A program made the position numbers and the translations under genes. A stretch of 64,000 nt of DNA, from positions 970,001 to 1,034,000 of the forward strand of contig NZ_CP092827.1 of assembly GCF_022533585.1 (NCBI RefSeq), given 5' to 3'. Positions 57,857 through 64,000 of the stretch are shown here, one piece after another. Source of the DNA: Pseudomonas sp. LS.1a. GTDB taxonomy: Bacteria; Pseudomonadota; Gammaproteobacteria; Pseudomonadales; Pseudomonadaceae. The notes under the pieces are model-generated. The model saw only the letters and a list, made by a program, of their open reading frames with translations. It searched no databases and was not told where the DNA came from. The number at the start of each line of letters is the position of its first letter. Position 1 is the stretch's first letter.

Positions 57857-58468
57857 ATGCCTCATACCTTGCCTGCACTGCCTTATGCCTACGCTGCGCT
57901 GGAGCCGCACATCGACGCGCAGACCATGGAAATCCACCACACCAGGCACCACCAGACCTACGTCAATGGACTCAACGCCGCCATCGAAGGCACCGAGTGG
58001 GCTGAGTGGCCGGTGGAAAAACTGGTCGGTGCGGTCAGGCAACTGCCGGAAAACCTGCGTGGTGCGGTGACCAATCATGGCGGCGGGCACGCCAACCACA
58101 GCCTGTTCTGGACCGTGATGTCGCCGCAGGGTGGGGGTGAGCCGCAGGGCTCGCTGGCGCAAGCCATCAGCGCGCAGCTGGGCGGTTTCGACGCCTTCAA
58201 GGAGGCCTTCACCAAGGCTGCGCTGACCCGCTTCGGCAGTGGCTGGGCCTGGCTCAGCGTGACCCCGCAGAAAACCCTGGCAGTGGAAAGCAGCGGCAAC
58301 CAGGACAGCCCGCTGATGCACGGCAATACGCCTATCCTCGGCCTGGACGTGTGGGAGCATGCCTACTACCTGAAGTACCAGAACCGTCGTCCGGAATACA
58401 TCGGTGCCTTCTACAACGTCATTGCCTGGGCGGAAGTGGAGCGCCGCTACCTCGAAGCCCTGAAGTGA
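57857..58468 (+). CDS. sodA: Manganese superoxide dismutase SodA
   Basis: A 203-residue SOD. The metal ligands are H27, H81 (GHANHSLFW) and the DVWEHAYY aspartate/histidine pair. GGGHANHS and [18 protein letters not shown] with a non-Fe-type spacer favour Mn. The start at 57857 ([20 protein letters not shown]) follows the fumC stop by only 75 bases. In P. aeruginosa an extra orfX sits there, and it is missing here. Replaces Fe-SOD during iron starvation. Confidence 0.95.
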   Translation: MPHTLPALPYAYAALEPHIDAQTMEIHHTRHHQTYVNGLNAAIEGTEWAEWPVEKLVGAVRQLPENLRGAVTNHGGGHANHSLFWTVMSPQGGGEPQGSLAQAISAQLGGFDAFKEAFTKAALTRFGSGWAWLSVTPQKTLAVESSGNQDSPLMHGNTPILGLDVWEHAYYLKYQNRRPEYIGAFYNVIAWAEVERRYLEALK

Positions 58469-58647
58469 GTCGCACCGTTATGCGCTCCGGGATGATGGCT
58501 GTCAGCCGTGTGCGCTTGTTTCGCCTGTTTCGCCTGACGCTTGGGACTTTGCTGTTGCTGGCAGGCACTGCTCTGCTATTGGCGCGCGGTTTCGCCTGGT
58601 TGGACCTGGTCTGGTCGGCTTGGGGCTGTGTATTGGCTTGCGCTTGA
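58465..58647 (+). CDS. Small membrane protein ORF overlapping the sodA stop
   Basis: This 60-residue frame starts at GTG inside the sodA stop (GTGA overlap), or 55 residues from ATG 58480. It has one strong helix ([23 protein letters not shown]), preceded by a basic stretch ([10 protein letters not shown]) that fits an inside-positive orientation, and ends [11 protein letters not shown]. No ribosome site is obvious, but coupling to sodA would explain that. No family recognised. It could be chance, since the opposite strand is also open. Confidence 0.4.
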   Translation: MSRTVMRSGMMAVSRVRLFRLFRLTLGTLLLLAGTALLLARGFAWLDLVWSAWGCVLACA

Positions 58648-58669
58648 TGATGGGGGGGCACCGGCTTCG

Positions 58670-58759
58670 CTTTGGGAGCGGCTTCAGCCGCGAACACCGG
58701 CGCAGCCGGTGCCATCACCGCGTTGGATTCTTCGCGGCTAAAGCCGCTCCCACAGGGTA
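58670..58759. repeat. REP pair, GGCTAAAGCC subtype, between the sodA operon and ptsO
   Basis: Cores GGGAGCGGCTTCAGCCGCG and CGCGGCTAAAGCCGCTCCCACAGG, with an inner CACCGGC/GCCGGTG hairpin. Lies between convergent operons. Confidence 0.88.
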
Positions 58760-58833
58760 CGCGGACCGCTTGCGCAGCCCAAAGGACTGGACAATCTAGC
58801 TGTTCCCACAAGGACCGTGCGGGCCAGCGAAAT

Positions 58834-59106
58834 TCATTCGCCTTCGTCGAAATAATTGTTGATCAGCTCGACCAGCGCTGCCATGGCATCGTCGTCCTGC
58901 TCACCTTCGGTATGCAGGTGCACCTGGGTGCCTTTGCCGGCCGCCAGCATCATCACCGCCATGATGCTCTTGCCATCCACCAGCTTGTCCGGCGCACGGC
59001 CAACCCTGACCTGGCAGGGGAAGCGGCCGGCAACGCCGACGAACTTGGCTGCCGCCCGGGCATGCAGACCCAGCTTGTTGATGATGGTTATTTCACGGGC
59101 GGGCAT
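58834..59106 (-). CDS. ptsO: Phosphocarrier NPr (nitrogen PTS HPr-like)
   Basis: A 90-residue HPr-family protein. The phosphorylated histidine is H15 (NKLGLHARAAAKF), with DGKSIMAVMMLAAGKGTQVHL the conserved second block. It passes phosphate from PtsP to PtsN in the regulatory PTS. Last gene of the minus-strand operon, 19 bases after rapZ. Confidence 0.96.
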   Translation of the reverse strand: MPAREITIINKLGLHARAAAKFVGVAGRFPCQVRVGRAPDKLVDGKSIMAVMMLAAGKGTQVHLHTEGEQDDDAMAALVELINNYFDEGE

Positions 59107-59125
59107 CGTGGGGTGGATCCTTGGG

Positions 59126-59980
59126 CTAGAGGTCGCGGTGGCGGACCTGGACGTTTTTCAGGGATTGCTGCAGCAACTGGCCAAGGCGTTCGGTGATATA
59201 CACCGAGCGGTGGTGGCCGCCGGTGCAGCCAATGGCAATGGTAACGTAGGCACGGTTGCTGGCGGCGAAACGGGGCAGCCATTTGAGCAGGTAGCTGGAA
59301 ATGTCGTTGAACATCTCTTCGACATCCGGCTGTGCGGCCAGGTAGTCGATCACCGGTTGGTCGAGGCCGGAGTGCTCACGCAACTCGGGCTTCCAGTAGG
59401 GGTTGGGCAGGCAGCGCACATCGAACACCAGGTCGGCATCGACCGGCATTCCGCGCTTGAAACCGAACGACTCGACCAGGAACGCGGTGCCAGGCTCGGG
59501 CTGGTTGAGCAGGCGCAGCTTGATCGAATCGCGCAGCTGGTAAAGGTTCAGGTTGGTGGTATCGATCTTCAGGTCGGCCAGGTCCGCAATCGGCCCCAGC
59601 AATTCGCTTTCCACACGAATCGCTTCCGCGAGCGAGCGGTTGGCGTTGGTCAGCGGGTGGCGTCGGCGGGTTTCCGAGAAGCGCTTGAGCAGCATGTCTT
59701 CATCGGCATCCAGGTACAGCACGTCGCACTGGATGTGCCGGGCGCGGGCTTCTTCGAGCAGTTCGGGGAAGCGTGTCAGGTGGCTGGGCAGGTTGCGCGC
59801 GTCGATCGACACGGCGACCTTGGGTTGCTGCAATTCGGTGTTGATCAGCGCATTTTCCGCCAGCTGCGGCAGCAGCCCGGCGGGCAGGTTGTCAATGCAG
59901 TAGAAACCGTTGTCTTCCAGGACATCGAGGGCGGTGCTCTTGCCGGAGCCGGACCGGCCGCTGACGATGATCAGGCGCAT
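59126..59980 (-). CDS. rapZ: RNase adapter protein RapZ
   Basis: A 284-residue P-loop protein. The Walker A motif is GRSGSGKST (residues 8-16). The C-terminal domain has [16 protein letters not shown]. In E. coli it delivers GlmZ sRNA to RNase E and so controls glucosamine-6-phosphate synthesis. It begins two bases after the ptsN stop. Confidence 0.96.
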   Translation of the reverse strand: MRLIIVSGRSGSGKSTALDVLEDNGFYCIDNLPAGLLPQLAENALINTELQQPKVAVSIDARNLPSHLTRFPELLEEARARHIQCDVLYLDADEDMLLKRFSETRRRHPLTNANRSLAEAIRVESELLGPIADLADLKIDTTNLNLYQLRDSIKLRLLNQPEPGTAFLVESFGFKRGMPVDADLVFDVRCLPNPYWKPELREHSGLDQPVIDYLAAQPDVEEMFNDISSYLLKWLPRFAASNRAYVTIAIGCTGGHHRSVYITERLGQLLQQSLKNVQVRHRDL

Positions 59981-59982
59981 GT

Positions 59983-60447
59983 TCAGTGCTCGTTCTGTAC
60001 GTCCAGGACAACCTGGAACAGGGCCTCGCTGCTGGTGGCCGCACGCAGGCGATCACGGACCTCCTTGCGATCGAGCATGCTGGCAATCTGGCGCAGCAGT
60101 TCCAGATGGGCATCGGTGGCGGCTTCCGGCACCAGCAGGACGAACAGCAGGTCCACCGGCGCGCCATCGATGGCGTCGTAGTCGATAGGGGCTTCCAGGT
60201 GCAGCAGGGCGCTGACCGGAGCGGAACATCCTTCCAGCCGGCAGTGCGGGATGGCGATGCCATTGCCGAAACCGGTCGAACCGAGTTTTTCCCGGGCGAC
60301 CAGTTTTTCGAAGACATCCTGCATCTCCAGTTCTGGCACTTGTTCGGCGATGACGGTGGCGACCTTTTCCAGGGCGCGCTTCTTGCTGCCGCCCGGCACG
60401 TTCACGAGGGAACGGCCGGGGGTCAGGATGGTTTCAAGTCGGATCAT
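59983..60447 (-). CDS. ptsN: PTS IIA-like nitrogen regulator PtsN
   Basis: A 154-residue EIIA-Ntr. The active histidine is H68 ([14 protein letters not shown]). [25 protein letters not shown] is the conserved core. In P. putida its phosphorylation state affects sigma-54 and carbon-control outputs. 12 bases after hpf. Confidence 0.96.
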   Translation of the reverse strand: MIRLETILTPGRSLVNVPGGSKKRALEKVATVIAEQVPELEMQDVFEKLVAREKLGSTGFGNGIAIPHCRLEGCSAPVSALLHLEAPIDYDAIDGAPVDLLFVLLVPEAATDAHLELLRQIASMLDRKEVRDRLRAATSSEALFQVVLDVQNEH

Positions 60448-60459
60448 GGATGAGGGGGA

Positions 60460-60768
60460 TCAGCGGGCAGCTGCACCTTGCAGCAGGCTTTGCTGTTTTT
60501 CCTTGTGTTTTTTCAGTTGGCGGTCGAGCTTGTCGGCCAAGGCATCGATCGCTGCATACATGTCTTCGTGTTCGGCGTTGGCAACCACTTCGCCGCCGGG
60601 AATCTGCAAGGTCGCCTCGACCTTCTGCTGCAGCTTCTCGACTTTCATGATGACCTGCACGTTGGTGATCTTGTCGAAGTGACTTTCCACGCGAGCGAGC
60701 TTTTCAAGCACATAATCGCGCAGTGGCTGGGTGACTTCTACATGCTGTCCACTGATATTGACTTGCAT
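60460..60768 (-). CDS. hpf: Ribosome hibernation-promoting factor Hpf
   Basis: A 102-residue short HPF/RaiA-type protein (MQVNISGQHVEVTQPLRDYVLEKL, HEDMYAAIDALADKLDRQLKKHK). Binds 30S subunits and helps form 100S dimers in stationary phase. ATG 60768 has GGAGAAG upstream. The longer open frame is not supported. The short form without the C-terminal dimerisation domain is usual downstream of rpoN. Confidence 0.95.
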   Translation of the reverse strand: MQVNISGQHVEVTQPLRDYVLEKLARVESHFDKITNVQVIMKVEKLQQKVEATLQIPGGEVVANAEHEDMYAAIDALADKLDRQLKKHKEKQQSLLQGAAAR

Positions 60769-60847
60769 ACAGCTTCTCCTTTGTTGCCCGTGCATAAAGA
60801 GGCAGGTCTTGCACCTGCCCCACAAACGCTGTGGTACATCTCAGGGG

Positions 60848-62341
60848 CTACATCAGTCGCTTGCGCTCGCTCGACGGTGCGATGCCGAGGGACTCGCGGT
60901 ACTTGGCGACGGTGCGACGGGCTACCTGGATGCCTTGTGCCTCCAGTAAACCAGCGATCTTGCTGTCACTCAATGGCTTTTTCTGATTTTCCGCCGCAAC
61001 CAGTTTCTTGATGATCGCGCGGATCGCCGTGGACGAGCATTCTCCGCCTTCGGAGGTGCTGACGTGGCTGGAGAAAAAGTATTTCAGTTCGTAGATGCCA
61101 CGCGGTGTATGCATGTATTTCTGCGTGGTAACCCGCGAAATGGTCGACTCGTGCATGCCCACCGCTTCGGCGATGTCATGCAGCACCAACGGCTTCATCG
61201 CTTCGTCACCGTGGTCAAGGAAGCCGCGCTGGTGCTCGACGATCTGCGTGGCCACCTTCATCAGGGTTTCGTTGCGGCTTTGCAGGCTCTTGATGAACCA
61301 GCGCGCTTCCTGCAGCTGGTTGCGCATGAAGGTGTTGTCGGCGCTGGTGTCGGCCCGGCGCACGAACCCGGCGTACTGCGGGTTGACGCGCAGGCGCGGG
61401 ATGGCCTCCTGGTTCAGTTCCACCAGCCAGCGGTCGCTATCCTTGCGCACGATGACGTCGGGCACCACGTACTCAGGCTCGCTGGACTCGATCTGCGAGC
61501 CAGGGCGCGGGTTGAGGCTTTGTACCAGCTCGATGACCTGGCGCAGCTCGTCTTCCTTGATTTTCATGCGACGCATCAGCTGGCTGTAGTCACGGCTGCC
61601 GAGCAGGTCGATGAAATCTGTGACCAGGCGCTTGGCTTCGGTCATCCACGGGGTGTTGGCGGGCAGCTGGCGCAGTTGCAGCAACAGGCATTCGCCCAGG
61701 CTGCGGGCGGCAATGCCGGCGGGCTCGAACTGCTGGATGCGGTGCAGCACCGCTTCGACCTCGTCCAGTTCGATATCCAGCTCCGGGTCGAAACCGGCGC
61801 AGATTTCCTCGAGAGTGTCTTCCAGGTAGCCCTGGCCGTTGATGCTGTCGATCAGGGTGACGGCGATCAGGCGGTCGGTGTCGGACATCGGTGCCAGGTT
61901 CAGCTGCCACAGCAGGTGGCTTTGCAGGCTTTCGCCGGCCGATGTGCGGGTGGTGAAGTCCCACTCGTCGTCATCGTTGCTTGGCAGGCTGCTGGCACTG
62001 GTCTGGTAGATGTCTTCCCAGGCCGTGTCGACTGGCAGTTCGTTGGGGATGCGCTCGCTCCACTCACCGTCTTCCAGGGTGTCGGCACTGGTGGTGCTTT
62101 CCTGGAAGCTGTTGTCCTGGACTTCGGCGGCCGGCTTGTTCTCGGCGTTGTCCGCCATCGGGTCGCTGTTGTCGAAGTCGTCGCCGTCTTCCTGACGTTC
62201 GAGCATCGGGTTCGACTCCAGCGCTTCCTGGATTTCCTGTTGGAGGTCCAGGGTGGAGAGCTGGAGCAGGCGGATGGCCTGTTGCAACTGCGGTGTCATC
62301 GTCAGTTGCTGGCCCATTTTTAGGACGAGCGATGGTTTCAT
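60848..62341 (-). CDS. rpoN: RNA polymerase sigma-54 factor RpoN
   Basis: A 497-residue sigma-54. Region I is Q/L-rich ([29 protein letters not shown]). Region II is acidic. The core-binding domain lies at about 115-300, then the HTH ([17 protein letters not shown]) and the RpoN box [14 protein letters not shown] near the C-terminus. It governs nitrogen, flagellar and many catabolic promoters, and would serve the -24/-12 match at 20294. Confidence 0.97.
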   Translation of the reverse strand: MKPSLVLKMGQQLTMTPQLQQAIRLLQLSTLDLQQEIQEALESNPMLERQEDGDDFDNSDPMADNAENKPAAEVQDNSFQESTTSADTLEDGEWSERIPNELPVDTAWEDIYQTSASSLPSNDDDEWDFTTRTSAGESLQSHLLWQLNLAPMSDTDRLIAVTLIDSINGQGYLEDTLEEICAGFDPELDIELDEVEAVLHRIQQFEPAGIAARSLGECLLLQLRQLPANTPWMTEAKRLVTDFIDLLGSRDYSQLMRRMKIKEDELRQVIELVQSLNPRPGSQIESSEPEYVVPDVIVRKDSDRWLVELNQEAIPRLRVNPQYAGFVRRADTSADNTFMRNQLQEARWFIKSLQSRNETLMKVATQIVEHQRGFLDHGDEAMKPLVLHDIAEAVGMHESTISRVTTQKYMHTPRGIYELKYFFSSHVSTSEGGECSSTAIRAIIKKLVAAENQKKPLSDSKIAGLLEAQGIQVARRTVAKYRESLGIAPSSERKRLM

Positions 62342-62434
62342 GGCTGGGGCTTAATACCTTGTTCGCCGGCGCGCATGCGCCATCCACTACACGAGGGCGC
62401 CGGGGCGCCAGATCAAGCAAGTTTTATGCCTTAA

Positions 62435-62463
62435 ATTGTAGCGTTTGCCTAGAGCACTGTAAC
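62435..62463 (-). promoter_or_regulatory. Candidate sigma-70 promoter of rpoN
   Basis: On the minus strand GTTACA, a 17-base spacer and TACAAT lie about 95 bases before the rpoN ATG. TACAAT is a five-of-six -10 match. Confidence 0.45.
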
Positions 62464-62517
62464 AACTTTACCCGCTGTTTCAGGGCGATTTGCCAGTACT
62501 CCAGGCGCGTGCCGGGC

Positions 62518-63243
<726 letters not shown>

Positions 63244-63768
63244 TTACTCGGCCTTCTTCTTGGGCTGGATCACCATGTCGATACGCTGACGCGGCGAGGT
63301 CACGTTGCCACCACGACCGGCGGTCGCCACCTGGGTCTGGGTGTTGTAGACGATCTTCTCGCCTTCGGTGGTGTTGCCTTCGTTCTCGACCTTGGCGCGG
63401 TCGGTGAGGATCACCAGGTCCTTCTGCGACTGGTACTGGATGGTCACGCCCCAGCCTTTCATCTTGTCCGGCTTGGCCGCGCTCTGCTGCTGCTCGAAGT
63501 AGGCCAGGTTGCCCACCGAGGTCACCACGTCGATATCGCCGGAGGCGGAGCGGGTGATGGTCACGGTGTTGCCTTTGATCATCATCGAACCCTGGGTGAT
63601 GATCACGTCGCCGGTGTAGGTGGCCACGCCCTGCTTGTCGTCCAGGTGGGCGTTGTCGGCCTGGATGCGGATAGGCTGGTCACGGTCATTCGGCAGGGCG
63701 AGGGCGCTCGCGCTTCCCAGTGCTGCGCTCAGGCTGAGCAAAAGGGGGAGGGTTTTAACGAGCCTCAT
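63244..63768 (-). CDS. lptA: LPS transport periplasmic protein LptA
   Basis: A 174-residue protein with signal peptide to about residue 24 (LLLSLSAALGSASALA). The OstA-type repeat follows (QPIRIQADNAHLDDKQGVATYTGDVIITQGSMMIKGNTVTI). It forms the periplasmic bridge carrying LPS. Overlaps the end of lptC by 14 bases. Confidence 0.96.
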   Translation of the reverse strand: MRLVKTLPLLLSLSAALGSASALALPNDRDQPIRIQADNAHLDDKQGVATYTGDVIITQGSMMIKGNTVTITRSASGDIDVVTSVGNLAYFEQQQSAAKPDKMKGWGVTIQYQSQKDLVILTDRAKVENEGNTTEGEKIVYNTQTQVATAGRGGNVTSPRQRIDMVIQPKKKAE

Positions 63769-64000
63769 ACTGTCCTCTTACGTTAGAGAGCAAGTCCATC
63801 TTGCCTTCTTTCAAATACGCTTTCATTCCTTTGCCCGTAGTTGTGCCACCGGCGCCGTCGATTCTAACGGCTTGCTCGGTCTGCGCATATTGCTTCTGCG
63901 GGAACACGGTCATGCGTGAGCTGGTAATGATGGTTTCACGCTGCTTTTCGTCGGTGCGGGCAACCCGGACCTTGTCGATCAGTTCGACCTCGCTGCCGTC
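63755..64000 (-). CDS. lptC: LPS export protein LptC (partial, C-terminal part)
   Basis: The last 81 residues and stop are present. The start lies off the right edge. The fragment (DGSEVELIDKVRVARTDEKQ, ITSSRMTVFPQKQYAQTEQAV, MKAYLKEGKMDLLSNVRGQYEAR) is the LptC beta-jellyroll end. It hands LPS from LptBFG to LptA. Identification rests on the fragment and on the conserved lptC-lptA-lptB order. Confidence 0.93.
   Translation of the reverse strand, partial: DGSEVELIDKVRVARTDEKQRETIITSSRMTVFPQKQYAQTEQAVRIDGAGGTTTGKGMKAYLKEGKMDLLSNVRGQYEAR

Overview
The window comes from a Pseudomonas chromosome, most likely the P. putida group. It is GC-rich and gene-dense. It carries typical pseudomonad gene neighbourhoods (piuABC, the opdP-dpp peptide locus, roxSR, fagA-fumC-sodA, lptCAB-rpoN-hpf-ptsN-rapZ-ptsO). 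It is sprinkled with the REP palindromes of the P. putida type (core 5'-CGCGGGTAAACCCGCTCCCACAGG and variants). I see no rRNA, tRNA, IS element, prophage, plasmid gene or CRISPR array. Except for the REP elements this looks like core chromosome.

Layout. 1-4.7 kb: piuB (cut by the left edge), siderophore receptor piuA, divergent hydroxylase piuC and a Sel1-repeat protein, around a shared Fur-type control region. 4.9-6.0 kb: ornithine decarboxylase speC. 6.5-10.6 kb: a ferric-citrate fecI-fecR-fecA system with its own Fur-like box. 10.7-14.1 kb: a four-gene osmoprotectant (glycine-betaine type) ABC transporter with a long leader. 14.7-16.3 kb: prfC. 16.4-20.2 kb: a polyamine-related set (orphan PotF-like binding protein, cupin, FAD oxidoreductase, AraC-type regulator with a SnoaL-like front domain). 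20.3 kb: a 24-residue membrane peptide gene behind a good sigma-54 promoter match. 20.5-31.2 kb: dipeptide uptake (dppBCDF, three DppA-like binding proteins, OpdP-type porin). 31.6-34.3 kb: SIMPL-domain protein and the RoxS/RoxR redox two-component pair. 34.5-38.9 kb: AEC carrier, AroP-like permease, CMD-family protein, Na/Ca antiporter, RlpA-like lipoprotein.

39.0-47.5 kb: gatCAB (minus) diverging from mreBCD-maf-rng (plus). 47.5-55.8 kb: yhdP, a nitrilase-family amidase, tldD, darP (minus) and pmbA. 56.0-58.6 kb: Fur-boxed fagA-fumC-sodA, the iron-sparing fumarase and Mn-superoxide dismutase, plus a small membrane ORF. 58.8-64 kb (minus): the LPS-transport/nitrogen-PTS operon lptC(partial)-lptA-lptB-rpoN-hpf-ptsN-rapZ-ptsO.

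The genes work together in three main ways. Iron limitation, via Fur, would link piuABC, fecIRA and fagA-fumC-sodA. Cell-envelope functions link mreBCD, rlpA, yhdP and lptABC. The peptide, betaine, polyamine and amino-acid uptake genes fit a nutritionally versatile soil bacterium. The most unusual things I found are: two genes (mreC and the Na/Ca antiporter) that appear to start at ATT codons; a REP pair inserted in frame inside maf; a probable sigma-54-driven 24-residue membrane peptide; a terminator-like hairpin in the betaine-transporter leader; and paired hairpins between mreB and mreC. I did not find a clear multi-gene defence or mobile system.
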